Shown here: positions 51,101 through 60,204 of the stretch, piece after piece
Layout: each line of letters starts with the position of its first letter
Position numbering within the stretch: the first letter of the stretch is position 1
From: Mycteria americana
Lineage: Eukaryota; Chordata; Aves; Ciconiiformes; Ciconiidae
Length of the DNA stretch: 64,000 nucleotides
Reading direction: 5' to 3'
Assembly (NCBI RefSeq): GCF_035582795.1
Contig: NC_134368.1
Span: forward strand, 31,308,501-31,372,500
Notes under the pieces: model-generated
Told to the model about the DNA's origin: nothing
The model's database searches: none
What the model saw: the letters and a program-made list of their open reading frames with translations, nothing else
Program-made: the position numbers and the translations under genes

Positions 51101-54100
51101 ATTCTGGCATCTCAGTGGGGTGCTTAAAGTCAGACGATACAAGTAGTCCTCAAAAATCACCAAAGGCCTGATCCCTGCATCAGAATAAACATGCACATTT
51201 TACACTCTCATTGTGGCTATAAGGGTATTTATATGTAAAAATGCAAATGATAATCTGGATCCCCAGATCTCCTCTGCATGGAAATAGCATAAATAAATAT
51301 CTCTGTATATTTTGCAGACTACAAAAGCAGTCCTATAGCAGAACTACTTCCATTTCCAATTGTGTAATGATTCACCTCATGTCCTAACAAACAGTGCTTT
51401 TTGACTCAAACACTCATTCTCTCATACCTCATTCCGAAAACTTTTCTAAAGGAATTACCCAGTTACATTTCTTGGCCATGGAGAACTGTGGACTAAACAA
51501 GCTATTGACACTCTCACGTTATTTCAGTCTGTAATTATCCCAGAGCAAAATCAGAGCAATGTGGCAGTGAGCAAGTCTCTACACTTATATAAGACTTACA
51601 TATGTCTTTATATAAGGTATAAGCTCATATAAGTTTCTTCGCATCTTGAACAATGCCTTAACTGGTTTATTAAGTCTTGCAGTGGCACTTGGCTGACTGT
51701 CAATATGACTTTATGTAGATTCTTTCACAGGAATTTTTAATACCTAATTTCCTTCTGAAGTGCGCAGTCTGCAACAAAACAAATCTTCCCAAGACATTTT
51801 TCTTGCCGGTCTGCAAGTCACTAAGGTTTCTCTTTTCATAGTTAACAGGATGTACTGCTTTACCTCCTGTCTTCATTTGATTTGTGTTCTTTATCAAATA
51901 TAATTAATAAATTGCACCGTTTTCTCCTCCGATGGGCCAAGCAACCAAAATAACTCCATGATCCCTTAATTTCTGCTCTCTTTGTTGAAGGCTTGCCTCT
52001 TGTTTTCATCCCAGACATATATATGGACATTTGTATTACCAACAACCCAGACTGTCATAAGTGAAAGGCCAATGCCTATTTTGATAAACTAACAGTAAGT
52101 TTGACAAACTAAATGTAAAAAATACACAAATACATATTTTTTTGAATAAGAAAATTCACGATCATTTTTCACCAAACAGTCTGCATTCACTGTGTGCAGT
52201 TTGACCAAAACCTACCAAGCCTATTTCAAGACGATGCCATGTCTGGAAAGCAATGTCTTCAACGTGAATTTTTCTAATGTATATACCATACCCAGAAGAG
52301 GTGGACCCTGCTCCAGCACCTGGTTGCGTACAGTGAATGGGGCCTCAGCAGCCCAATTTAAGGGACTCCACCTGGGTTGAGGGCTTGTACCATTCACATA
52401 TACACAGCCTGTTGTGAGGCTGGAGCATCAGTTTGCACAGACCCCATGTTCCAGCCCTTACACTCTTAGAATTCTCTGTTCTCTTTGAGTAGGTTTTCCA
52501 GAGCAGGAAAACCCAGGAGTATTGCATACCTTTCTTTACCATTTTATATTTCCAGTCCTTAAATATCGAAGAGCTGCTGAATCTAGAAAGAAGTAAACTT
52601 TCTGTCTTGTTTTTGGTGATTCTTGCAGGTTTTTCCACAGAGTGTTGTGTTTTTGTCACCGGGGGTTGTATGGAGCATTCTGAATCTGTCAATATAAATG
52701 TCAATAAAATGTCATCTGCATTCAGAAGGATTGTGTGTGCTTTTTCCTCAAGCAATATTTTCCTTATATTAGTGTGCAATTTTATTGATATTTTCACACA
52801 TCCCATTACAGTAACAAATAACATAGGAGAGACCAGCTTTACACAGTAAACTCCGCTTGTCTGGTACGATGTAGGACACCGAGCACTTGTTAGTATAGTG
52901 ACCATGAGACCGTAATACAAAATTTTAAATATGCTCAATATTTTATCCCCACAGTTTATAATACTTAATGGTAGTGTTCCTTCAGTGCTTAGGTTTTGGC
53001 CAACTTCTTTGTGCACCGTGCTCCTTCTGACAGTGCTGCCATCAGGATAACTTCTGCCTTCATTCCCAGTAGCCGGTGTGACAAAGCACTGTGTAATGTT
53101 TGCTATGACTCTTGAGTCCAGATTAATCCAAGGCCACTGTAAACAAAACTTGTGTCTCAGATTGCAAGTCCTTATTTAGATCAGAAGGTCTGACTGATGT
53201 GAGGTGCCAGCCCACCCCCACGAATAAGGCTATCTGCAGGGACACACACTCGTGCTTCCCGGCGCCTGGTCACCAGAATTTTAACGAAGCTTACATAACC
53301 TATTCTTGGAAAATTCTTGTGTCTGTGAATGTCATGTGTACTTGTGCTAGTGTGGGACTTTGTTCTGCAACTCTTCCTTCCCAACTGATTTTCATTTAGC
53401 ATTTCATTCTCACAGCAGTTTGCCAACATTTTGATTTAATGCCTTCCATTAATTCTCATGGGATGCTGGTCCGATGCAGGGCCAGGTAGAAGGCAATGCC
53501 AGCTCTAACGCCTCTTCTTGCTTCTGGACATTCCTCTCACCAAAGGCTTCCCAAAAGAACGAAACCAAAACTGTTGTAGAGTTGAATGTGTCTCAAAAGA
53601 GTTGTGGCTATCTCATCTACAGCAGGCAAAGTTTATCGGTCTGCAGTGGAGGAAATGCCACAGAGCCAATCTCTTTCTTCTGGAAATTGCCTGGCTCATC
53701 GTCCTAGAGCAGAGTGCTTTGAACAAGTACCGAAAGATTTCCAACAGCTTTGGGAAACCTGAACTGCAACTAAATCAAATCTGGGGAAAACAGGAACAGT
53801 GTGGGATTCCTGTGGGGTGCAGCCTTTCTGAGACAGAAGTTGGGCTGCACCGTCTTGTCCTGGGGCTGGATAAGCCACTTTCTTTTCTGCACATAGAGAG
53901 CCTTAATGCCATGAAATGGCTGATACCTCGAGCCATCTGTGTTTCACTTACCTTCTTTTTCTTCATGTACCTTTCCCAGTCATTGAAGTATTTATAATAT
54001 CTATCTATCTATTATATATATGTATATAAAATACAACAGGGCTCAGACTGAACAGTAGGAGTGAGATACACCCATACAACAGGAGAGCCTGTTCTGTCGT

Positions 54101-57100
54101 CCTGCCAGGGCTGCCTTGGTCTTGACTGCTGCAAAGCAGTAACAGACAGTAGAACTGCACCCACAATGAGACTAAGAAGAAGGAGTTTGACTTTGAACAA
54201 CATTTGATATCCTCAAGCAATCATAAATTCAATATTTTGTACAACGGTTTGACTGCAAAATGGAACTGATGAACGTTTTTGAAAACCAGCAGCACGGCTC
54301 CCTTTTACTGTAAAACTGTATAGAGGTTTTTGCAATTGCATTCCCAAATTCTTTCCTCCTAAAGCGTTAGCTGGTTTACGACTTGTATTTGTAGATCAGT
54401 GTGAGTAAAGAGTATATATATATAGTCTTTCTTGGAAGTGAATTTAAAGAGTGTGATGCCAAACTAAGAGCACAGTGATACAAATAAGCATAGCAAAGCT
54501 GGAGCAGCCTTTGCTCGGAGATATTTTATCTTTTAAGTAGATTGCCAAGGTCATTTACACTAGTAGATCCAGTCAGAAGATGTTACATCTTAAACGCATC
54601 AGTGCCGGAAGGATGTCCCTGTCACCTTCCCTCATGTCTCAGAATTAAACCATCTCTTTTAAACTTTCCTAACTTCTACTTCAGGCCTGGAAAGCTATTT
54701 GTAGCTGTAAGTGCTATTACTGAGATTACGCTCAGGTAGATATCACAAGCTTGGGTGCTGCACTACAGACAAATACTTTTTTGCATGGGTTATTTACAAA
54801 TGACCAAATTATTAAAAATGAGAAAATCTTAACGCCTCCTTCCCTTAAATATTTTCTCATCAGTGTTTGCACTTTTCATTCACTTCTAACATTTTCTTCC
54901 GTTTGGGCAATGAACAGTTCTCTGCTGAAAATGTCACCAAAACGTTTAAACAGGCGAACAAAGAAAGCCTGAATCTTTTAAATCCAAAATGGGCACATAT
55001 GACATTGTTTAAACAAATCAAACCACAGGTTGCAAATGGAAATCATGAAGTAATCTTCAGAGTGCAGGACTGCTACCAGCTCCAGGTATAAGATAGCATT
55101 AGACTGTAACTATTTCTCTGCTGTAATTATAACAGGAACACATTTGCCGTTATATATAATATTTTTCAGTGTGCCTGGGTAGCAAAGGAGTTTTCCAAAA
55201 CCAGTACTGCATTCAGCTTCAAGGTAAGGAGAATCATGGTTATTTGAATATTTTTTCTCCCACATCAGGAATGATTATTTTGTCTTGCACCCTCACAGTC
55301 ATATTGCAACTGAGCATTGGCCCAACAGACACATCAGCTTCAGATTAAAGGTCCCTACACACTCTGCAGTGGGCAAATAGTTAATCTGGCATCAGCGCTG
55401 CTGATGCTGAGCGCCAAAACATAGGTACGCACTATGGTTTTCGTTCTCAGAGCTCTTTTGACCAAAATACAGGCAAAACGCAGATTAAACAGAGACATCT
55501 GAACTAAGATGAGGGAATTCTGAAAACTGGGGACAGGTGGACTATAATATGTTGAGCTTTGCAGGATGATCTGTCAGCTCCTTTATCAACAAGGCGCTAT
55601 CAGCAAGAAGGGGTTATTTCACTCTGTGCCCACCGTGAGGCTGGCACAGTCTCAGCTTTATTCTGCTCATGCACTGACTAAGCCTGGTGAGGAAAGGAGC
55701 CCCCAGAGAGGCGGTGAGGTGCCATCGATCTCCGGGAGCAATGAGGCATGGCTGAGGTGTGCTCTCAGGTGGTCCCAGGCATGAACCTGTGAAACCTGGG
55801 GCAAGGCAGCAGCAGGAATCGGTGCTCTCACACTGGGTGTGGGGACTTCTGAGGCCAGGAACCACCGCCCACTGGAGCACCTCCGTTCCCAGGAAAGCGG
55901 AGTGGCAATGGGGAGACAGACATGTGGGGCTGCTTTTTACCAACGGGTTTGGGCTGGACCTTTAGCAAGCACAGGGCAGAGCATACTGCAGCTATCCCTA
56001 AAGAGTGACCAGCAGCTCTAACCAGGAGTCCAACTGCAGACTACTCAGAACAGCTGAGGATTTTTAAAAATAAGTAAAAGAAGCAAACATATAGAACTGG
56101 AGAAGAAAACAAGCCTCCAGCTGGCAGGATGATGATAACTGCTACAGAAAGAAGTTTATTCATTTGCTTCTCCACCAAGAAGAAACAGAGAACGCCTTTG
56201 AGATGCCACTACACAAAGCACTTGTTGCAAAGGACTGAGTAGAGATTCTTGTTAACGTTGTATTTATATTGCTGCAAGTTACTTGCTTGCATTTTTTTAA
56301 AGACTAAATTCCTGAACTGTGTAATCAAAATGCATTCTTTGCATATGTAATTAATACAGTAATTTAGGTACCCAGCTTCTGTGATCTCATGCATAAGAGT
56401 AACTGCTCATTAAGTAGTTACATGCCTACCTGGTTTTTCCAGTGCAGTAGAATATATTTGGAAGTTTACAGGCAGGCTTGCTGCAGAGCAATGAAACCAC
56501 AAGCAGAGTCAAGGACAGAATGACAATCTTGACACTGTGAATGGGACCCTGAAGTGGCAATCACTTCAGGGCCCCATTATATGTCCCTTAAAAAGGAGAC
56601 AACAGCGCTTTTCATTCTGCTGGGAATGTAAAGGCCAGTGTTATCTTCACACCTCTTTCTGTTACCATCTGGACTGTGCTGGGTTACTGGATAGGTACTG
56701 TTGGCATCCAGATCATCCTCACACGCTCTGGGCATGAAACCATACTTTCAGTGGAACAATTAGTAATGTCAACTCTAAGCCTAGGTAGAAAGCGGTCATA
56801 AAAATCTCTATGCCCCATCCTGAAGAGGTGTCTTTTGAAAAGTATGAACTTGAGACATGCAGAATTTCACTCCAGCTGAAGAAGGGCAAGCTTTTGCTTA
56901 AAATGGATTGAACAGTTGCTAGGGAATGAGAAACATACCCGCCTGCTCAAAGAGGGCTGTAGACTAATTATTAGCAAAATTTTACTTGGGGGAAAAAGAA
57001 ATAAAATATTTGGGACACTAAAGTTATTAATGATGTTTCCGGGCCAAGGAGCAGATTCACATTACTTTTATGAAAAAAGTTCACAATTTTGAATTATCAG

Positions 57101-60100
57101 GTTTTATTCTGGCTACATCAGCAAGTACGTGGACTAGGAGAGTAAGTACCAAGAACACAGTAACGTAGTGAAACTCTCCTGAAGGAATAAGCAAATAAAG
57201 CAGAAGAAATATTGAACACTGTTCTCCAGTTCACCACTTCAAGAATAATGATGCCTAAACACAGCATTTGGCAGCCTTTTGTCCTTATTATTTTGTGTGG
57301 GTTTCAATGATAGCGTGAAATAGAGAGAAAAGGGAAGTTGGATATTTTGTCGTCTTAAAGCCCTTACCCTGGACATTTGATCTAGGAAGAGAAGTGAGGT
57401 GCTGAGCATTCAAGCAAAGGAATAATAAGCTCAGTGAAGACCTTGGTTAAGACAATGATTCCCACTCTATCATCACTTCCTCTTGATGCATGAATGCTAA
57501 CGTTGGCTTTGTAATTACAGTCCAAAGCAATTAGTAACATTTGGTTATTGCTTTGAGAATGCCAAATGTTAAGTGTTACTGCCTGCCAGACCCCTCATCC
57601 TTGACATACGTCAGACAAACTTGCCTCTCCCCCCCGTTTAAGAGCGCCGCATTCTTGCCTCATTACCTGCCTGGCTGAGGTAATACAAGCCTGTCACCAA
57701 GGATCCCACAGAAGTGCTGGAATAATTAGAGTACTTTGCACTTACATACCATCCTCCCATTGGGAATTTCCAGTGCTTCATAAACATTAGCCAAAACTGA
57801 TGAATTTCCTATCATGTACGATCACTGTGATCCGTTTGTTTTAGGAGGACAGACACATGTTGGTGAAGCCTCTTCAACAAAATGACAGAGCAAATCAACA
57901 ACAGCTCCAGTAATAGATCCCAGACGCCCTGATCCCACATCCCGTGTGCTAGATATTGCGCTGGCTGTAGCATGCAGGCTGTTACCAGAAAAGCCCTACG
58001 TGAGGTCCCACACACCCCAGCAATATGCTTGCCTGCCAGGCACTAACAACTTTTTAAAGAAAATAAGGAAAGATTGGGTTTTCTGTTTTTTTTAATCACG
58101 CACAGCCCACCACATGAAAGGCATGTCAGTCATGGACATCAAGTTCCGACATGGATACGGTCCCCTACCCATTTTAAGTGATAACACAAGGAGAACAAAT
58201 CGTTACCTTCCTCTCCAGCAGCAGAGTTTCCAACAGTCTCCCTTTCCCGGTCAGCCTGGTTGGAAACCGCGCTTCCACTTTTTGTCCTTCGAAGAACACT
58301 GAATGCCTTGTTTATTTTTTTAAAAGATCTGCTTCTTATAGTGGAGCGTTCAAAGTGTCGAGCTGCAACAGCAGGAAAAACCAAATCAATAGAGTTCAGC
58401 AGTTCTGGGCTAGAACCACATCATTTCTGCAGCCGTCGGCATACAACAGGGCACAACAGCAACGGCAAGGCTCCCTGGACTTCACCTTTGCACCTGACTC
58501 CCGCTGACACTCCAAGGCTGCACCCACCTGAATCTGGGTACAATTCTCCTACCTCTGTCCCACACCCTGGAATTGCCACCTCCCCTGTCTCTTTTGCCAG
58601 CCACACACATAAATCTCCTGTGAACGTGGTAGCCTGGGAGAGAATAATCCTCAGTCGAGGCAGAATCAGCAACAATCCCATGAAAAATGCATATAAAAGG
58701 AAGATGCACTGCCCTTCCCAGGCTATATAAGTTTGACCAAAAAAAAAAGCTGGAAGCTGTTGTTAAAAACTCTTCTTGGAAAAAAAATGGCACAGCTGCC
58801 TCAAAACCCCACAATGCTTGCAAAGCCACCAACAGCAGCCAACAGTTTCATGTCAAAAATTCAAAGATTATCAGGTGGGAGGGACCAACTAAATCATATC
58901 TTCTAACGTGGGTAAGGCAATTAAAAAAAAATCATAGTAGTTTCAAAACATCACTCTCTTTTCCATCCTGCTGAAGATATCTTCGTGGCTGTTACTGCTC
59001 CGTCTCTTCGAGCTCTGCATGCTAGCCAAACATTGTAATCTAATAATACAGCATTCCCTCAAACCAGACTGTGGCCTCTAAACTCAATAAAACTGGCAGG
59101 ATTTAATTTCATTCTGGTGTTCTCTTCTTGCTCCCTCCCTTTCCTCGCCTGTCTAGCCCCATGCACACAAGAGGATAGTGCTGCTCATTTTTTAGTCTTT
59201 CTTCAGCCCTTCATCCATCCTCCCAACACGCAGCTGGTGCAACACAAGGTGGGATATTCACTTTGGCTTCAGAGTCCTCAAATGCAAGCTTTGAACTCAC
59301 GGTTAACGCTTCCAAGTCTGCCTTTGGCCAGGCCGTGTTTTTCAAATATGACGCTCATCAGATCCAGGTGCAGTGTCACAGGGTGAAGGATCAAGGCAAG
59401 GTTTCCTGGTGCAACTTGTCCCTGACTGTGGTTATTTCAGCAGGACCAGCTCCTCTGAGCTGCACCTCCCTGGGAGGCTGGCAAACATCCCCCAGGTTCC
59501 CAGGACCCTTCTTAAGGTTTGTTTTCCTGCAAATATTTGGCAACTGCCAAACACACTTCTCAACAGGCTTGGGGGTAGGCGCCCATGGCATGGTCTATGG
59601 GGGTTACTTGGGCCACCATGTTTTGGTGAAGCCATTACAAAGCTACACCATCTCTCTGGCACATCACACGTGCTATTTTCTCTTCCAACTGAGCTGATTT
59701 GCCTAAATAATCTTTCTTAAGACCTGTGGTTTGCACGTGTGCAGCTAGTCCGTCTTCAGCTTGGTGCTGCCCCTGGCCAAGCTAATTTGTTTTTCACCTC
59801 AAATCTATTGGGTCACTGAGTGCGCAATTTGACGAGCCATGTAAAATTAAAGCTTTCGTTCTCCCTTTTTTTTTTTTTAAAGCCACCAGCAACATATGTT
59901 CCACAGAAAACAGTTGCTGAAAGAGGCCACCAAGCTCTGAAACCATCACTTTTAGTTCTTACTTCTGTTTCGGTTGCTGCGATGCAGGTCTCCGGGGCTG
60001 CTGCTGGACTGGCTGTCCTCCGAGGTGGGGCTGAAGGCCGGGTTTACCAGCCCCGGCTCGTCTGTCATTAAGGCGATGGCCGCAGCTGCCGAGAGCTCAG

Positions 60101-60204
60101 GGCCCAGGGCAGCTACTGCTAAGCTGGAGCCATGGTCTGGGGAGCAGTCTTGGGAACGCCTCTTCCGCTCCTTAGTAAGGCCATAGTGGGATGCTCCTTT
60201 ACAC
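23987..60204 (-). CDS. LNX1: LNX1, Numb-binding region and four PDZ domains (last nine coding exons)
   Basis: LNX1 (ligand of Numb protein X1) is a cytosolic RING-type E3 ubiquitin ligase that binds and ubiquitinates Numb and uses four PDZ domains as a scaffold. Nine - strand exons splice in one frame to 603 codons plus TAA, starting [19 protein letters not shown] and ending [13 protein letters not shown]. Human LNX1 p80 has about 605 residues from the same Cys to the same end. Approximate domain positions in this fragment: Numb-binding NPAF (the NPAY site) in the first exon; basic linker [13 protein letters not shown] 84-97; PDZ1 143-225; PDZ2 251-335; PDZ3 377-462; PDZ4 510-596, with carboxylate loops NLAIRI, QLGIKL, SLGMTV and SLGFSI. 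All junctions are AG/GT with matching phases. The RING zinc-finger exons of the p80 isoform are not in the window and should lie at higher coordinates. The gene converges on FIP1L1. Confidence 0.96.
24123..24840 (-). other. LNX1: LNX1 last intron
   Basis: A 718-nt intron. It contains a short A-run near 24763 and GGTTGGTTGGTTGGG-like sequence near 24498, and nothing else recognisable. Confidence 0.8.
24841..24999 (-). CDS. LNX1: LNX1 exon (first half of PDZ4)
   Basis: A 159-nt exon, acceptor AG at 25001-25000, donor GTAACA from 24840. It encodes [40 protein letters not shown] and [12 protein letters not shown], with the split Arg at each end. The GSLGF carboxylate-binding loop is intact. Human LNX1 has [20 protein letters not shown] at this place. 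Confidence 0.97.
26991..27043. repeat. 33-bp-period direct duplication
   Basis: CAATACCCAAATTCATAATT occurs at 26991-27010 and again at 27024-27043, with an extra CATAATTCAT between them. It lies directly beside the LTR remnant that follows. Confidence 0.9.
27050..27226 (+). mobile_element. Avian ERV LTR remnant (3' end, ERVK-like)
   Basis: Contains the arrangement of an avian ERVK-type LTR 3' part: CCAAGTCTGGTTTGCCCACA, AGTAATTGGTGAGTGATTTC, CTTTGACCCATGAG, a T/C-rich R-U5-like block, and the closing GCCAGGTCCAACCCATCACA. The upstream part with promoter elements is missing. No coding sequence is attached. Family assignment is by remembered consensus only. Confidence 0.6.
29550..29607. repeat. 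About 31-bp imperfect tandem duplication
   Basis: TTTCCATCAGTTATACCAAA at about 29550 and TTTCCATCAGCTATACCAAA at 29581, each followed by CGTTCTT or TGTTCTT. Two copies with two mismatches. Confidence 0.85.
30009..30603 (+). mobile_element. Solo-type avian ERV LTR
   Basis: About 595 bp starting TGTGCTGGTTTTGGCTGGGA and ending near GGGTTAAACCACAGCCCA. It is organised as a complete LTR: TATAAA at 30285-30290 as U3 promoter, ATTAAA at 30469-30474 as poly(A) signal, and the CCCATGAGTTTTCTCACTTT U5-like block. CACAC precedes it (30004-30008) and CACTC follows (30604-30608), a 4/5 match that may be a decayed 5-bp target duplication. No internal retroviral sequence is next to it, so it is probably a solo LTR left by recombination. 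It lies antisense to LNX1. The family name cannot be fixed from sequence alone. Confidence 0.8.
30285..30290 (+). promoter_or_regulatory. TATA box of the solo LTR
   Basis: TATAAA in CAGCATATAAAGCTGGGG, with a CRE-like GACGTCA at 30269-30275 just upstream. It would drive transcription to the right, antisense to LNX1. Confidence 0.5.
32616..32844 (-). CDS. LNX1: LNX1 exon (end of PDZ3 and PDZ3-PDZ4 linker)
   Basis: A 229-nt exon, acceptor AG at 32846-32845, donor GTAAGT from 32615. It encodes [20 protein letters not shown] and [19 protein letters not shown] (strand and helix B of PDZ3). A poorly conserved, Glu/Pro-rich linker follows, and then the block [12 protein letters not shown] just before the split Arg. 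Human LNX1 has [20 protein letters not shown] and [13 protein letters not shown] here. Confidence 0.96.
32845..34747 (-). other. LNX1: LNX1 intron within PDZ3
   Basis: 1.9 kb, no repeat recognised. Open stretches on both strands in the GC-richer part (33.5-34.2 kb) have no family resemblance or splice context. Confidence 0.75.
34748..34925 (-). CDS. LNX1: LNX1 exon (first half of PDZ3)
   Basis: A 178-nt exon, phase 0 in, phase 1 out. Acceptor AG at 34927-34926 and donor GTAAAA from 34747. It encodes [40 protein letters not shown] and [19 protein letters not shown] plus the first base of Gly. Human LNX1 has CHEKVV and [20 protein letters not shown] at this point. The acceptor is ACAGAG, so an alternative 2 nt downstream exists, but only the first keeps the frame. 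Confidence 0.95.
34926..40710 (-). other. LNX1: LNX1 intron with a CpG-rich patch
   Basis: A 5.8-kb intron between the PDZ2-end exon and the PDZ3 exon. A GC- and CpG-rich stretch lies at about 37780-38100, with a milder one at 39960-40250. An A-run sits at about 39479-39491. No gene, repeat family or RNA was recognised. Confidence 0.7.
37780..38100. other. CpG-rich patch inside an LNX1 intron
   Basis: About 320 bp with roughly 20 or more CpG by eye, amid AT-rich intron. It contains an inverted CCAAT element (ATTGG at 37973-37977). The patch could be an alternative promoter or enhancer, but there is no transcript evidence. Confidence 0.4.
40711..40848 (-). CDS. LNX1: LNX1 exon (end of PDZ2 and PDZ2-PDZ3 linker)
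   Basis: A 138-nt symmetric exon (phase 0/0), acceptor AG at 40850-40849, donor GTGAGG from 40710. It encodes [20 protein letters not shown] and [20 protein letters not shown], then RNNPGK. The VHFVVLRQ strand closes PDZ2. Human LNX1 has [20 protein letters not shown] here. Skipping it would stay in frame but would remove the last PDZ2 strand. Confidence 0.95.
41881..41919. repeat. Perfect 15-bp inverted repeat (hairpin)
   Basis: TGTAGAAATAGCCTC (41881-41895) and its exact reverse complement (41905-41919) are separated by a 9-nt loop. Confidence 0.95.
42098..42169. repeat. 15-bp inverted repeat with 42-bp loop
   Basis: GTCTGGAGGTCTGAT (42098-42112) pairs exactly with ATCAGACCTCCAGAC (42155-42169). 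Outside the arms GCAAGC (42090) and GCTTGC (42172) also match, giving a longer imperfect stem. Confidence 0.9.
45929..46300 (-). CDS. LNX1: LNX1 exon (end of PDZ1, linker, most of PDZ2)
   Basis: A 372-nt symmetric exon (phase 0/0), acceptor AG at 46302-46301, donor GTTTGG from 45928. It encodes [20 protein letters not shown] and [18 protein letters not shown] (end of PDZ1). A short linker follows, then [60 protein letters not shown] and [12 protein letters not shown] (PDZ2). The QLGIKL carboxylate loop is intact. Human LNX1 matches through MDI.NVPHNYAVRLLRQPC and [20 protein letters not shown]. Confidence 0.97.
46301..49057 (-). other. LNX1: LNX1 intron within PDZ1
   Basis: 2.8 kb with no recognisable repeat family, RNA gene or additional exon. 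Confidence 0.75.
49058..49260 (-). CDS. LNX1: LNX1 exon (most of PDZ1)
   Basis: A 203-nt exon, acceptor AG at 49262-49261, donor GTACAG from 49057. Two bases complete Gly, then [60 protein letters not shown] and PGDMILK. This is PDZ1 with the NLAIRI carboxylate loop. Human LNX1 has [20 protein letters not shown] and [20 protein letters not shown]. Confidence 0.97.
52345..53175 (-). mobile_element. L1/Tx1-like LINE reverse-transcriptase fossil
   Basis: A 277-codon - strand stretch without a stop (53175 down to 52345; no ATG is needed to see it). Blocks in the order of an L1-clade reverse transcriptase are visible. [20 protein letters not shown] is comparable with the IKILY..P.A..LTNG block. 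[20 protein letters not shown] is comparable with SPLLF...[27 protein letters not shown] ends in the catalytic box and is followed by ILLTFI. Finally [12 protein letters not shown] is comparable with the N..KSE block. The conserved GTRQGCPL just before SPMLF is degraded to GVYCVKLV and FADD reads NADD (52711-52722), so it cannot be an active enzyme. It differs clearly from CR1 (FADDTKLCG). The 5' part and 3' end were not found. Confidence 0.6.
54000..54029. repeat. (TCTA)n/(TA)n simple repeat
   Basis: TCTATCTATCTATTATATATATG, given here as the pattern TCTA repeated three times then TA, is a short microsatellite. Confidence 0.85.
56541..56577. repeat. 16-bp hairpin with 5-nt loop
   Basis: ATGGGACCCTGAAGTG (56541-56556), loop GCAAT, then CACTTCAGGGCCCCAT (56562-56577). 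The arms pair at 15 of 16 positions; the one exception becomes an A:C mismatch. Confidence 0.95.
58207..58362 (-). CDS. LNX1: LNX1 exon (basic linker before PDZ1)
   Basis: A 156-nt exon, acceptor AG at 58364-58363, donor GTAACG from 58206. After the split codon it reads [40 protein letters not shown] and [11 protein letters not shown]. Human LNX1 has [20 protein letters not shown] and [20 protein letters not shown]. The Arg/Lys/Ser-rich stretch is typical of phosphorylated linkers; the C-terminal part is poorly conserved. Confidence 0.97.
58363..59962 (-). other. LNX1: LNX1 intron
   Basis: 1.6 kb. Open stretches on both strands have no recognisable product. No repeat family seen. Confidence 0.75.
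59963..60204 (-). CDS. LNX1: LNX1 exon with the Numb-binding motif (NPAF variant)
   Basis: A 242-nt exon, acceptor AG at 60206-60205 after a C/T-rich tract, donor GTAAGA from 59962. Its first base finishes a codon from the exon upstream. It encodes [60 protein letters not shown] and [20 protein letters not shown]. In human LNX1 the matching text is [20 protein letters not shown] and [20 protein letters not shown], where NPAY docks the Numb PTB domain. Here the codon is TTC, giving NPAF (60033-60044). This is the most 5' LNX1 exon I can support. In p80 it follows the RING exons, in p70 an alternative short first exon. Confidence 0.94.

Larger units (their letters stand above)
49261..58206 (-). 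other. LNX1: LNX1 intron with an L1-like retrotransposon fossil
   Basis: The longest complete intron in the window, 8.9 kb. Its main feature is the - strand reverse-transcriptase-like stretch at 52345-53175. A TCTA/TA simple repeat lies at 54000-54029, TA-rich sequence at 54411-54424, and a 16-bp hairpin at 56541-56577. The remainder shows nothing recognisable. Confidence 0.7.

Noticed and set aside
58260..58730. 156-codon + strand open stretch
   Set aside because: It overlaps the real LNX1 exon at 58207-58362 on the other strand and has no recognisable domain.
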